In this document: piece by piece, positions 1 through 12,258 of the stretch | Layout: every line of letters begins with the position of its first letter | How positions within the stretch are numbered: position 1 is the stretch's first letter | NCBI GenBank assembly: GCA_948144175.1 | Contig: CANXME010002192.1 | Span: forward strand, 1,674,001 to 1,738,000 | DNA length: 64,000 nt | Reading direction: 5' to 3' | DNA from: Closterium sp. NIES-65 | Lineage: Eukaryota > Streptophyta > Zygnematophyceae > Desmidiales > Closteriaceae | The notes under the pieces: generated by a model | The model's database searches: none | The model's input: only the letters and a program-made list of their open reading frames with translations | Told to the model about the DNA's origin: nothing | Made by a program: the position numbers and the translations under genes

Positions 1-135
1 CGAGCCGCGCGAACCCAGCCGAGCCGCGCGACCCGACCCGAACCGAGCCGCCCCACCCGAGCAGCGCCGCCCTGCCCGAACTGAGCCGCCGTAACTGCTT
101 CTTCTACTGCTACTACTGCTACTTCTACTGCTCCT

Positions 136-3100
136 ATGGCTAGCCCACAGGTTCTAGCTTTTGATGCTGAGGGCCGCCCAGTGAAGTTTGACACCTGGCT
201 AGATGACCTGCACCTCTACCTATAGCTCACAGCAAAGGATGACATCTCACTGTACGATCACACCCTAGGCCATGTCACTGCCCCTGCTTCTACTGCTGAC
301 AGCACTGCTCGCTCACAGTGGCAGACTCGTGATGCCCACGCTCGCTTCGCTATTCGCAACTCCCTGCCGATAGACGAACGCGAGCACTTTGGCCAGCACA
401 AGACTGCACAGGCACTGTACACAGCTGTAGTTGCTCGCTACTCCTCACCTGCCTCTGCCGCACTAGGCCGTCTCTCCCTTACCTACCTGTTTCCCGACCT
501 GGCCTCTTTACACACAGTCGCTGACCTCATCACGCACCTCCGTACTAGTGAGGCCCGCTTCCGTGCCGCCATGCCCGCTGAGTTCCTTGCCACGCACCCC
601 CCTCCACTCTGGCTCACTCTCTACCACCTAGTCACCCGCCTCCCTGACACACTTCGTGCTGTCAGGGACCACTTCCTAGCTTGCTGCCCCACTGAGCTCA
701 CCATTGCCCTCCTCGAGAAGGAACTGCTTGCAGCTGAGACTAGCATAGTCGCTGTAGGTGCCTCTCGTGGCGACCCCCGAACCCCGTTCTTTGAGGGGTG
801 TTCTCCTTCCCCCCTTCTTCCCTCTATCGCCTCTGCTGCTGCTGTCGACCTTCTTGGTGTTGAGAAGGTCGGTGCTGCGTCTGCTTTGAGCGGGCGCCAC
901 AGCGGCAAGGGCAAAGGGGGCAAGGGTGGTGGTGGTGACGGCGGGGGAGGCGGCGGTGGGGGCGGTGGAGGCGGCGGGGGTGGTGGCACGACTGGGGGGA
1001 TTAGTGGCGGCGGTGGGGGTGGTGGCGGCAGCGGCGGGGGAGGTGGCAGGGGCGGAGTCGGTGGTTGGGGTGGCGGTGGATGAGGCGGCGGCAGGGGTTG
1101 GGGTGGTCGAGGAGGTGGTGGCGGTGGTGGTGGCCGTGGAGGCGCTGGCGGTGGCCAGGGCCAGCAGCACACTCCTTCGCCCCAGGAGGTCCGTGAGTGG
1201 TACTCTTAGCACGGGGGTGGGGGTGGTCTTAGCTGCACGTACGTCATTCACACTGGTGACCGCACTGGTTAGCAGTGTGGACGACCGCACGCCACACAGC
1301 GCTGCTTCGCTCGTCTCGACGACGCTTGGCGTGTTCAATTCCCTCAGGCCACTGAGCTGCCCCGCTGGATTGATCTCCTGAAGAAGGGGATTGATATCTA
1401 TGCTCTAGACTTTGATGCTATTCTATCTGCTATGTATGTGATGTCTACTAGTGGAGAGGGTGCTGAGTACTTGTGTGTGCCGCCCGACCCGGGCATTAGG
1501 GCCAGTGCGTCTGCCGCTCCAGGTACTCGCGTGTCGGCTACCCCAGGTGCTGGTGAGGCAGCCGCTCTAGGTGCTTGTGTGTCTGCCCCCCTTGGTACTG
1601 AGTCGACTGCAGCACTGCACACCTTCACACTGGACTCAGGTGCTTCTCGCTGCTTCTTTCGTGACCGCACTGCCCTTGAGCCGCTTGCTCGGCCAGTTGC
1701 TGTCTCCCTTGCTGACCCCTCTGGGGGTCCGGTCATTGCGACCTCTTCCACTGTCCTTCCCTGTCCTGCGGTCCCGTCGGGCACACTGTCAGGTCTCCAC
1801 ATCCCCTCGTTCTCTACGAACTTGGTGGCAGGATGTGCGCTCCAGGACGGGGGTGTTCACCAGTTCACCCCTGCCTACGAGCGCGTGACACACTGTACGT
1901 GTGCTCGTACGGGCCGTCACTTGGCTACCTTCACTTGGCAGCCGGGGTCGGACCTGTACACACTGACTAATGAGTCCCCTCAGGTTGCTGCTTCTGCGTC
2001 TACGTCCGCGTCAGGTCAGCTGTCGGCCCCCTGCTCGTGTCGCTCTCTGGCACACGAGACTGTCCTCTGGCACCACCGCCTTGGTCACCCGTCTGTGCAG
2101 CGGCTTCGTGCCATGCACTCCCGGTACCTTGTCTCTGGCCTGCCCAGGGTCCTTCCTCCCCTCCCACCCTCATCTGCTCCTACCTGTCTTCCCTGTGTCG
2201 AGGGACGGCAGCGCGCCGCTCCTCACTCCTCCTCGTTTCCCCCGACGACTGCTCCCTTGCAGACGCTCCACATGGACGTGTGGGGCCCAGCCCGCGTCCG
2301 TGGTCAGGGTCAGGAGAGGTACTTCCTGATAGTTGTTGACGACGACTCGCGCTACACCTCGGTCTTCCCCTTGCGCACCAAGGGTGAGGTCCCTGATGTC
2401 TTGATCCCTTGGATCCGCAGAGCCCGTCTCCAGCTCAGCGAGCGTTTTCACTCGGACTTTCGTGTCCTGCGCTTGCACTCTGACAGAGGTGGTGAGTTCT
2501 CCTCCGACCTCTTGGCAGCCTACTGTGCTGAGCAGGGCATTGAGCAGTCGTTCACGCTTCCGGCCTCTCCACAGCAGAATGGGGTTGCGGAGCGCCGCAT
2601 TGGCCTGGTCATGGAGGTCGCTCGTACCTCCTTGATCCATGCGGCTGCCCCCCACTTTCTGTGGCCGTTTGCGGTCCGGTACGCTGCGCATCAGCTCAAC
2701 CTCTGGCCCCGTGTCTCCTTGCCGGAGACCTCGCCCACGCTGCTGTAGACAGGGGAGGTTGGCGATGCGTCGCGTTTCCGGGTCTGGGGATCTCGAGCTT
2801 TTGTCCGAGATACGTCTGCGGACAAGCTCTCCTCCCGTGTTGTTCCCTGCGTCTTCCTTGGCTTTGTCCCGGACGCGTCTGGTTGGCAGTTTTACCACGC
2901 CACCTTGCGCCGAGTCTTGCCCTCTCAGGACGTCACTCTTGACGAGTCCGTCCCCTACTACCGCCTCTTCCCCTACCGCACTGCCCCGCTCCCTCCCCCG
3001 CCTCTCTTCCTCGCACCAGGTGCTGCTGTTGTAGACCCCCTCCCTCCTCAGGGTGCCGCTCCCTCAGGTGTGTCTCAGGTAGACCCGGTTGCACCTGTTG

Positions 3101-4305
3101 AGGTAGCTGTCGACTCTCGTCCTGCTGGGGGTGCTGAGCCTGGGGGTGCTGAGCCTGGGGGTGTGGAGCTGGGGGTGTGGAGCCTGGGGGTGTGGAGCCT
3201 GGGGGTGCTGAGCTTGAGGGTACTGAGCCTGGGGGTGCTGAGCTTGGGGGTGCTGAGCTTCGGGGTGCTGAGCCGCAGAGTCCGGAGTCTGGGGGTTCTG
3301 GGTCTGGAGGTACTGGGCCTGGGAGTCCTACACTTGGAGGAGCCCTCTCCTCGGAGCAGCTGCGTGGGTGGTACTTATAGTACTGCAGCCTCAGGAGAGG
3401 TGCCGCTGGAGCCGGGCGTGCTACTGGGACTGGTGCTAGTGCTTCTCCTCCCAGTCGGGAGCTCCCCTCCCGTGAGCGGATCCGTGAGTGGTACGAGCGG
3501 CGCTGCACTCTTCGGAGTGGCGTGCCTCGTGTTGCGGACCCCGCTGTCGTGGGCGTTGCTGCTGGTGGTGCGGACCCGGGCGTTGGAGCTGCTGCTGGTG
3601 CTGCGGACCCGTGCGTTGGAGCTGATGCTGGTGCTGCGGACCCGAGCGTTGGCGCTTCTGCTGGTGCTGAGAACCCCGGTGTTGGAGCTGCTACTGAAGC
3701 TGCGGACCCAGGTGTTGGAGCTGCTGCTGGTGCTGCGGACCCTGGTGCGGGTGTCCCTGCTGGTTCTGCTGTCGCTGCACGGTCACGGCCGTACTTCGTT
3801 CCGCTCCTTCAGCAGGTTCTTGGTCAGCTCCCTCCTCCTTGTCCTCCTCCCTCCTTAGCATGTCCTCCGTCTGTCCTGCTGCAGTCGCAGTTACTGTCTA
3901 CCTCCTCTCTCCCTGGTCCTGCTCCTTACACTGGTCCGACTGGAGGTCTTACTGAGCGTCGTGAGCCTGAGTCTCGTCCTGCGTTGCCTGTCCGTACTGC
4001 TCTCACTGGTAGTCGTGTCCAGCGTCAGTGGTTCCTGCTGTCCCAGGCACTCACCGGATGGTGCTTCGTCCGTCCACTGCTCCACAGCGTGTCCCACTGC
4101 CGTCTCCTCCTGCTTCCTCTCTTCCTGCTCTTGCTGACCCTGGGTTAGACTCTCTTCGTGCTGCCAGTCCTACTGTGACGCGTCTCCTGGCTACTGTTCT
4201 TACTGACCCTTCCTTTGAGTCTGCTGCTGCGTCTGCCTTAGTTGCTGAGCTTGTCGACTTTGCTGCCACCTGTCGTCTAGACTACGCTGCTAGCCTGGTT
4301 GCTGA
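136..4305 (+). pseudogene. Copia-1 gag-protease-integrase, disabled
   Basis: The ATG at 136 starts a gag that resembles those at 15773 and 39806 (MASPQVLAFDAEG). A Gly-rich tract follows at about 930-1170. The aspartic protease motif LDSGAS is near 1635. The integrase has HMDVWGP near 2270, HSDRGGEF near 2477 and QQNGVAERR near 2575, so all three acidic catalytic residues are present. In-frame stops are TAG 223, TGA 1081, TAG 1207, TAG 1270 and TAG 2746. The linker to RT is made of two peptide repeats, GAEPGG-like (3130-3300) and GADPGVGAAA-like (3550-3760), with frameshifts near 3170 and 4030. The gene is cut at 4305 by the Copia-2 insertion. Confidence 0.9.
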
Positions 4306-4825
4306 TGTTGATTGTGTAGGATTGTGTAGGTGGTTGTGGTATTTTGCTCTAGCTGGTTGTGGGCTAAGGGTTTGGGCAAAATGTGGTGGTTAGACTTGTT
4401 GCGGGCTGGAATTGATCTCGCACCCAACAAGCACCAACAAACCTTTGCTATTCACTACAACAGCTTTGGTGTTGCTAGTTTAGCACCGTGGGTTGTTGGG
4501 GATTGTTGTAGGGCGAGGGTTGGGCTGGTAGGGTTTGAACAACTCGTCACTTTTCAGATCTGAACTCTTGCTAAAGCTACTTTCTTGAACTAATCCATGG
4601 CTGCCTAGTAATTCCGCCAGGATACACCTTCGCACTTAGATCGCGATAGCGATCGGCCCAGATTTTTGTTGAAAGCGTGCGTTACCATTCTGGAAAGTAG
4701 AGATTAAGACCTTTCTAACGCGTACCTGCTCATAGTTTAAGATTACGTGAGCTGCACGCAATGTTCCGTCGAAGTCGGCGGACTTAATCTCTTGTACGCT
4801 CTCCAGATTCGCTCGCTTTCCATCA
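4306..4825 (+). repeat. Copia-2 5' LTR (520 bp)
   Basis: It matches 9625-10134 along its whole length. A 10-bp direct duplication (ATTGTGTAGG at 4311-4320 and 4321-4330) makes it longer than the 3' copy. Confidence 0.95.
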
Positions 4826-4826
4826 G

Positions 4827-4841
4827 TGGTATCAGAGCTGG
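4827..4841 (+). promoter_or_regulatory. Copia-2 primer-binding site (initiator tRNA-Met type)
   Basis: TGGTATCAGAGC lies one base after the LTR end and is the usual plant copia primer site, complementary to the 3' end of initiator tRNA-Met. Confidence 0.9.
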
Positions 4842-4913
4842 TTAGGCCTGCGACATTCCCTCTTTTCATCATATTTCGAATTGGTTGAAGGACCTCCAGA
4901 TCTAGGGTTGGTC

Positions 4914-7796
4914 ATGGCCCAGAAATTAGATGGCCCTCCTAGGTTCACTGGCTCGGATTTTTCGCTATGGCGGTTCCAGTTTACGCTTTGGCTAGGTATC
5001 AAAGACCTAGAAGGCGTTTTGGAGGGATCGGAGCGAAGACCTGAAGCTGATGTAGGAAAGGCATCTACTGGAGTCTCTATCCAAGTGGGAGAAGGGGCTG
5101 GGGGAGCCTCTAGCTCATCCATAACTGAGGGAAGTGGAGGTGGATCAGCAGCATCGCGAACCGGAAGGCAACGGCTTAGTGCGGAGGAGCTTCTTAAGGC
5201 ACAGGAAGCATGGGACCGCAAGGACAAGCAAGCGTTCCAGTACCTGTGTTGGGCCTTGGAAGGCCAACTAGAGCTCCTAAAGATGCTGATTGACCTGAAG
5301 GGCAAGCAAGGAGCAGCTGCACTAGCATGGAAGAGAGTTCAAGATCGACATTTGCAAAAGGGGTTGCTAAGCATACTCACCTGGGGGAAGCGGTTCTACA
5401 CCATGGAACGCAACTATGGCGATGGGGAGACCATGGTGCAGTATCTCCAGAGGGTGGATGAGTATGTGAGAGCCTTAGAGGAGTTGAACTACACTGTAGA
5501 TGAGAAGGAGATCATCTACACCGCACTCCAGGGGCTGGACCAAGAGGTGAACGAGGCCCTACTGCAGTACCTTCACCTTGAGCAACAGAAATGGACCAAG
5601 GCCTGGATATGGGAGGTGTTGGTCTCTGATGAGGCTCGCAAACGGGATGCTAGTAGAATAGTTGAAGGGGGAATGGGGGCAGGGGATAGGGCTGCCTCCA
5701 AGAAATACCAGCAGCGGCAAGGAGGTGGGGGGAAGAAGAAGGAGCTCGACAAGTGCCTCGTCCCTGGATGCAACCGGAAGCATTCTTGGAAGGAGTGTTG
5801 GAGCCGTCCTGATGGGTGGAAGCCTCAAGGGTACCCAGGAGAGGCTCCACCTGTCACTAGGCCTGAGTGGGTGGAGAGGAGGATGAAGAATGGAGCATGG
5901 AACAAGAAGGGCAGCAAAGAGAAATCGGCAGCAACGGCGGCAAACGAGAATAAGAAGGGAAAAGAGGACTCATCGGATGATGGTTTCTCCTTCTTATCCT
6001 TGGAGAAGGAGACAGCGCTTGCTGGTCGTGTGCTGGCTGACCCAAATCAGCTCATTCTAGACTCTGGGGCAACCTGTGGAATGGTACCTCGGCGCGACCT
6101 CTTCACCACCTATCACTCCCTCCCACCTTACTCTAGAAATGTGATTATGGGGAGCGGAGATACGCTGCAAGCAATCGACATCGGCACCATCACCGTCATG
6201 GGGAAGGAGGGGGAGGTGCTGAATGTGAAGGGTGTGCTTCATGTTCCTGATTTGGCAGCCAACCTTCTCTCATGCTCTCAACTTGCAAGGCAAGAATACA
6301 TATGCACCTTCACCATGGAAGGTGGCACGGTTCGCAAGGGTGGAGCTGTGGTGATGGAAGCCAAATTAGAGAAGGGCCTATACCTTGTTCCAGTTTGTGT
6401 GCCTCAGGTGGAGAGGGCACATGGAGTTGAAGCCAAGGAAGCCGCTTGTAGCAGCCGTTGGAGGGACGTGGAGCAGGTGACGGCAGATTTGCTGCACCTA
6501 CGCATGGGGCATGCAGGAAGGCAGCAACTTGTGGAGTGTGTGAAGAAGGGGGAGCTGAAGGGTGTGGAGATCAAGGAGGGTGGTGGGCAGCCAAGCAAGT
6601 GCCCTGATTGCACGACCGGGAAGCTGCCAAGGACCTCTTTCCCTACCTCCACCACTCGAGCCTCCGCACCTCTTGAGTTGGTGCACACGGATGTGTGTGG
6701 CCCCATGCAAACACCGGATAGGGAGAAGGGCAGCAAATACTTCATCACCTTCTTGGATGACTTCAGCCGCCTAAGTTGGGTTACCTTGGTGAAAACCAAG
6801 GATGAGGTGGCCAAGGTCTTCAAACGTTGGATACGCTATGCGGAGAGGGAAGCCGGGGCGAAGGTGAAGATACTAAGGTCTGATCGGGGTGGGGAGTACA
6901 TGGGGAAGGATCTGGAGTCTTTCCTTGAAGACAAGGGCATTACCCACCAGCTTTCAGTTGCCTACACGCCGCAGCAAAATGGGGCAGCGGAGCGGCTTAA
7001 CCGGACCCTCATTGACCTTGCCCGATCCATGCTTGCTCATGCGCAGCTGGACCATACTTGGTGGGGGGCAGCAGTGCAATATGCCAACTGGGTTAAGAAC
7101 AGAATGGGCAGCAAGGGGCTAGGGGGCAAGAGCCCTTACTTCATGTGGACCAGGTAGGTGCCTAGTGTGTCCATGGCACGAGTGTGGGGGTGCATGGCGC
7201 AGTACAAAGTGCCCGACCAGCAACGGAGGAAACTGGATCCTAAGGCACAATGGGGCATTTTTCTTGGGGTGTCGGAGAGAAGCAAAGCTTGGATGTTGTG
7301 GAGTGTGGCGGATCAGCGGGTGGTGGAAAGCAGGGATGTGGTTTTCCACGAGGGGCTGAGCTATAAGGGGTGGAAGGAGCATGGTGCTAGTACATTTGGG
7401 AGCTCCCTTCAGGATCCCTACACCTCTTCCATCTTTGAGGGGGCATGGGAAGACCCTGGAGAGGAGGTAGAGGAGCAGCAAGAGGAACAAAAGGCAGCTG
7501 CACCTCACCATGAGGAGTCACCAACTGCTGGTTCTACCCCTGACCCTAACGCACCAGCCCATGACCCGGAGCAGCCACAGGGGCAGCAGCAGCAACAAGA
7601 GAAGCCGCAGCAGCCACCACAGGAGCATACACCACCTGTTCCTGTGGGTAGGTGGCAGCAAACTACTGCAGCAGCAGCTGTCCAAGTCACCATGGTCCCC
7701 CATGAAGAGAGTGACTTGGAAAGAGAAGCTGCAAAGTTTGGAGCAGGGGGAGGCTTCACCTCTGCGCCGCACCACACGCATCTCCCGGCCACCTGA
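4914..7796 (+). pseudogene. Copia-2 gag-protease-integrase with one TAG and a downstream frameshift
   Basis: I take the ATG at 4914 (MAQKLDGPPRFTGSDFSLW) as the start because it begins the conserved gag. The frame is open back to 4881. A zinc knuckle of form CX4CX3HX4C is at about 5757-5801. The protease motif ILDSGATCGM is near 6055, GAG-pre-integrase LRMGHAGRQQ near 6500, and the integrase motifs HTDVCGP (6682), RSDRGGEY (6880) and QQNGAAERLNRT (6972) are intact. An in-frame TAG at 7155-7157 interrupts the integrase C-terminal part, which goes on in the same frame to 7796. The Gln/Pro-rich linker then shifts frame near 7.70-7.74 kb and again near 7.84 kb before RT. No active polyprotein is expected. 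Confidence 0.92.
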
Positions 7797-7810
7797 AAGG
7801 TTCACACCAA

Positions 7811-9574
7811 GTGCACAGTATGCTTGCATGCATGATCAAGGTGTATGACTTGGAGGAGTGCATGTTTGTGGATGCTGAGGGGGGTGAGCTTGGGCTTGAT
7901 TTCTGTCTCATGGGTCAGGTGCATGAGCCCAAGTCGGTCAAGGAGGCCTTGTCCCGTCCTGAGTGGGTCGAGTCCATGCGTGCGGAGCTTGAGTCTCATA
8001 GGGTGAACGAGTCTTTTGAGCTGGTTGATCCAGCTTGTGTGCCACCTGGAATGGAGGTCTTGAGGTGTCAGTGGGTGTGGAAGTATAAGCACATGGCTGA
8101 TGGGAGTATTGAGAGGCCTAAGTCCAGGTTGGTGGCCATGGGGAACACTCGAACACGAGGCGTTCACTATGACCAGGTATATACCCCAGTGGGTAAACCT
8201 ACCACCCTGAGAGGTTCCCTTGGGATGGCAGCATCCTCGGGGTCTCACATCCATCACATGGATGTGACCACTGCCTATCTTCATGGGGTCTTGAAGGAGG
8301 AGTTGTACATGAGGCAGCCCCCTGGTTTTGATGATGGGTCCGGCAGAGTTTGCCGACTCAGGAAATCAATCTATGGGCTAAAGCAAGCTCCAAGGCAGTG
8401 GTACCTCAAGTTTGACGAGGCACTGATGGATTTTGGGTTTGAGAGGTCGGAGTGTGACCCCGCCTTGTACCACTTGGTGAGGCATGAGGGCCGGCTGTCC
8501 CTCTACCTCTATGTGGATGACATTCTGCTCATGTCTTCGAGCATGGTCTTGCTGGACGAGGTGAAGGGTCTCTTGTCCTCTCGTTTCCGCATGAAGGACT
8601 TGGGGGAGGCTAAGTACTATTTGGGGGTGCAGATTGAGCGTGATGAGAGTGGCATCTTGATTCATCAGGAGAGGTACATTCTCAACATGCTTGAGTCCTT
8701 TGGCCTTTCTGAGGCTAACCCCGTGCGTACCCCTCTCCCTACAGGGTTCGACGTGCATGCACATGCTGCGGAGCCCTTGCTGCGAGATGAGCTGGTCCAG
8801 CTCTATCAAAGTATTGTGGGGTCTCTCATGTATGCAAGCACGACCACACAGCCCCAGATTGCTTATGCAGTGTCACAGCTGTCCAAGGTGGTGTCTTGTC
8901 CCAAGGCATTTCACCTGCAGGCTGCCAAGAGAGTGCTAAGGTACCTGAAAGGTTGTGTCAAGTCAGGTATATTCTACCCCGCACACAGCAAGCCTCAGGT
9001 TGAGTTGGTGGGCTTTAGTGATGCTGATTATGCTGGAGATTCAGCTGATCGCAAGAGTCACACCGGCTATGTATATTGCCTCAATGGTGCAGCCATCTCT
9101 TGGCAGAGCAAGAGGCAGCCGGTGGTTGCATTGTCCACCACTGAGAGTGAGTACATCAGTCTGTGTCAGTGCATTCAAGAGGGTGTGTGGCTGAAGCGTT
9201 TGTTTGGGGAGTTTGGGCATGAGTTTGCTGGTGGTGTGCCTGTGTTTGTGGACAATCAGTCTGCCATTGCCCTTGCACAGAATGCATGCTTGCATGGCCG
9301 CACCAAGCACATGCAGGTTCGGTGGCATTTCATCAGGGAGATGGTGGCGTGCGGCGAGGTGATCCTCCGGTGGTGCCCCACCAACCGTCAAGCAGCAGAT
9401 ATACTCACCAAACCCCTCCCTTTTGAGCGGTATGGTGTGTGCATGTCCTTAATGGGGATGCAGCCCTATGTCAGCATGGTGCCTGAGCAGGATGTGGGAG
9501 GACTGGTGCTTCTCTGCATTGACGACCTCATGCTGTGGATGGCTCTCTTCCCTGGGCAAGGGGGAGTGAAGTGA
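7811..9574 (+). pseudogene. Copia-2 reverse transcriptase-RNase H (open, separated from gag by frameshifts)
   Basis: This is a 587-codon open frame. The RT domain carries WVWKYKHMADGS, DVTTAYLHG and YVDDILL (near 8512). RNase H carries GFSDADYAGD (near 9010), ALSTTESEYIS and VDNQSAIALAQN, and the frame closes with the ADILTKPL motif near 9395. The domain looks full length and undamaged. Its only faults are the two upstream frameshifts, so it is part of the Copia-2 polyprotein and not a separate gene; the first ATG is not a natural start. Confidence 0.92.
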
Positions 9575-9611
9575 AGGATTTTGCCCAGTGGTGTTCAGCC
9601 ACCTCCAGCAC

Positions 9612-9624
9612 GAGCAAGGGGGAG
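9612..9624 (+). promoter_or_regulatory. Copia-2 polypurine tract
   Basis: The run GAGCAAGGGGGAG directly precedes the 3' LTR, the expected position of the plus-strand primer. Confidence 0.85.
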
Positions 9625-10134
9625 TGTTGATTGTGTAGGTGGTTGTGGTATTTTGCTCTAGCTGGTTGTGGGCTAAGGGTTTGGGCAAAATGTGGTGGTT
9701 AGACTTGTTGCGGGCTGGAATTGATCTTGCACCCAGCAAGCACCAACAAACCTTTGCTATTCACTACAACAGCTTTGGTGTTGCTAGTTTAGCACTGTGG
9801 GTTGTTGGGGATTGTTGTAGGGCGAGGGTTGGGCTGGTAGGGTTTGAACAACTCGTCACGTTTCAGATCTGAACTCTTGCTAAAGCTACTTTCTTGAACT
9901 AATCCATGGCTGCCTAGTAATTCCGCCAGGATACACCGTCGCACTTAGATCGCGATAGCGATCAGCCTAGATCTTTGTTGAAAGCGTGCGTTACCATTCT
10001 GGAAAGTAGAGATTAAGACCTTTCTAACGCGTACCTGCTCATAGTTTAAGATTACGTGAGCTGCACGCAATGTTCCGTCGAAGTCGGCGGACTTAATCTC
10101 TTGTACACTCTCCAGATTCGCTCGCTTTCCATCA
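9625..10134 (+). repeat. Copia-2 3' LTR (510 bp)
   Basis: It pairs with 4306-4825, about 98% identical by eye. It is followed by the second GCTGA target copy. Confidence 0.95.
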
Positions 10135-10139
10135 GCTGA

Positions 10140-11877
10140 GTCTGAGTCTGTCTGTCCTCCGTCCGTCGGAGGTGAGTGTGCTCTTGGCACTGACATCCTT
10201 GAGGACAAGCAGGAGGAGTTTGAGTGCTTTGTTGCCGCTTTGCCCCATCTCGTGTCCATGCTTGTTGCCCCTGAGGGAGACCCGGATGCACCAGACATCC
10301 CGACCCCACGCTCTTACGCAGAGGCGATGGCCGGTCCCTACTCCTCTCAGTGGCAGTCAGCCATGGACACAGAGATGGCTTCCTGGAAGTCCACAGGCAC
10401 CTACGTCGACGAGGTTCCCCCACCTGGGGCGAACATCGTCAGTGGCATGTGGATTTTCAGGGTGAAGCGGCCGCCGGGCTCTGCGCCTGTCTTCAAGGCG
10501 CGTTACGTTGCACGAGGCTTCTGTCACCGAGAGGGAGTTGACTTCTTCCAGACCTTCTCCCCGACCCCAAAGATGACCACTCTTCGGGTTCTGCTGCACA
10601 TAGCCGCTCAGCGTGACTACGAGCTCCACTCGCTTTACTTCAGCACAGCTTTCCTACAGGGCAGCCTACACGAGGAGATCTGGCTGCGCCGTCCACCTGG
10701 CTTCACTGGGTCGTTCCCTCCTGGTACCCAGTGGAGCCTCCGACGGCCAGTCTACGGTCTGCGCCAGGTGCCTCGTGAGTGGCACGACACACTGAGGACT
10801 ACACTTGCGGCTCTTGGGTTCGCGCCTTCTACTGCTGACCCGTCGCTGTTTCTACGCACCGACACCTCACTGCCGCCGTTCTACGTCCTTGTGTACGTCG
10901 ACGACTTGGTCTTTGCTACTGCTGACACTGTGGCACTCGCCCACGTGAAGTCGGAGCTGCAGAAGAGACACACGTGCACAGACCTGGGTGAACTGACAAG
11001 CTATCTTGGCTTGCGGATCACCCGGGACAGAGCACGCCGCACCATCACCTTGACTCAGTCACACATGGTGCAGCAGGTCCTTCAGCACTTCCGCTTCACG
11101 TACTCCTCGCCTCAGCCCACTCCTCTGCCTACCGGTCACTCGCTCTCAGCTTTGCCTTCGGATGAGTCCGTAGAGTCGAGTGGCCCGTATCCAGAGCTTG
11201 TGGGTTGCCTCATGTACCTGATGACCTGCACTCGACCTGACCTTGCATACCCTCTCAGCATTCTTGCACGCTATGTCGCTCCCGGCCGTCACCGAAAGGA
11301 GCACACAGATGCAGCTAAGAGGGTGTTGCGCTACTTGTGCAGTACGTCGGGCATGGGGCTAATGCTTGGAGGGCGAGTCCCAGTTGTTCTCACTGGGCAC
11401 TCAGACGCTTCTTGGGCAGACGACCAGGCTACTCAGCGGTCGTCTCAGGGTTACTCCTTCAGTCTTGGCTCTGGTTCAGTTTCTTGGCGTTCTACTCGCT
11501 CTTCTTCTGTTCTCAGCTCCAGTTGTGAGGCTGAGATCTACGCCACAGCCATGGCGGCCCAGGAGCTACGCTGGCTCACCTACCTGCTGACCGACCTCGG
11601 ATAGCAGCCTCGTTCTCCTCCAGTGCTGTACGTCGACAACAAGGCAGCCATTGCCTTGTGTGAGGAGCACAGACTTGAGCACAGAACGAAGCACATTGCT
11701 CTGCGTTACTTCCTTGCTCGAGAGCTACAGCAGCGTGGTCAGCTTCGCCTGCGTTACGTGGCCTCTGAGGCCAACACTGCTGATGTGTTCACCAAGGCAC
11801 TTCAGCCTTGTGACCATCAGCGCTTTTGCACTCTTCTAGGCCTTGTGCCTACTGGACCTCACTTGCTTACTTCTTGA
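10140..11877 (+). pseudogene. Copia-1 reverse transcriptase-RNase H (one in-frame TAG)
   Basis: This is the continuation of Copia-1 pol after Copia-2. RT motifs are WIFRVKRPPG, FSTAFLQGS and VYVDDLVFA (near 10895). RNase H has TGHSDASWADD (near 11390), SSSCEAEIYA and LYVDNKAAIAL. A TAG at 11602-11604 replaces the GAG seen at the matching place in the sister copy. The same frame goes on through ANTADVFTKAL to a normal stop at 11877. Confidence 0.92.
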
Positions 11878-12111
11878 GCCTGTTTGTACTCTGATCTCTA
11901 TATATATATACCTGCATGTTTACTCTTGCTAGGTTGTGATCATTGTACCTTTTGCTCTATTATCAACGTGCATGTGAACTGGTCTTGTGACCACTTGCTT
12001 GTGCTCGGAATTTGTGTGGTATCCTTGAGATCCACCCTGAGCTTGTTTTGCCTTGCTTTGCCTTGACTGGTCTTGTGACCCCTAGTTCTCCCCACTTCGC
12101 CCATGGGGGTG

Positions 12112-12234
12112 TGTCAAACATTATATATGTTGTTGTGCTTGTTTAGGCTACAGTGGGTTAGCCTGTAGGGGGTACACAATTCTAGGGTTAGGTATTCGTA
12201 CTGTTTTCACTCTTAGTTCATTCATTCCTGTTCA
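12112..12234 (+). repeat. Copia-1 3' LTR (123 bp, subtype a)
   Basis: It starts TGTCAAACATT after the purine-rich ATGGGGGTG and ends CCTGTTCA. It closely matches 21006-21128 and shares the AGGGGGTACA core with the other short LTRs of the family. The stretch before it (11878-12111) is 3' untranslated DNA with a short TA run. Confidence 0.85.
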
Positions 12235-12258
12235 GTTCTTTCAACACATGTAGCCGAC

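Larger units (their letters stand above)
4306..10139 (+). mobile_element. Copia-2: Ty1/copia element inserted in Copia-1 pol, target duplication GCTGA
   Basis: The element is bounded by LTRs at 4306-4825 and 9625-10134, both starting TGTTGATTG and ending CCATCA. The 5-bp target duplication GCTGA is at 4301-4305 and 10135-10139. It has a primer-binding site directly after the 5' LTR and a purine tract directly before the 3' LTR. By eye the LTRs differ by roughly ten substitutions plus a 10-bp duplication in the left copy, so the insertion is fairly recent. It is a different lineage from Copia-1, with long LTRs and an unrelated gag. Confidence 0.95.
1..12234 (+). mobile_element. Copia-1: Ty1/copia LTR retrotransposon, 5' end outside window, split by Copia-2
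   Basis: Visible parts are a GC-rich leader (1-135), gag through integrase (136-4305), reverse transcriptase and RNase H (10140-11877), a 3' untranslated stretch and the 3' LTR (12112-12234). The domain order protease, integrase, RT, RNase H is the Ty1/copia order. The 5' LTR lies beyond the left edge. Copia-2 sits between integrase and RT. Removing Copia-2 and one GCTGA copy restores the same reading frame on both sides. The coding region carries six in-frame stops (five of them TAG) and frameshifts in the repeat-rich linker, so this copy is dead. It belongs to the same family as Copia-3 and Copia-5. Confidence 0.93.

Noticed and set aside
621-1381. Long Pro-rich and Val/Ala-rich frames on both strands over the Gly tract
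   Set aside because: They are other-frame readings of the Copia-1 gag GGX repeat; no motif of their own. The same holds for 16259-16853.
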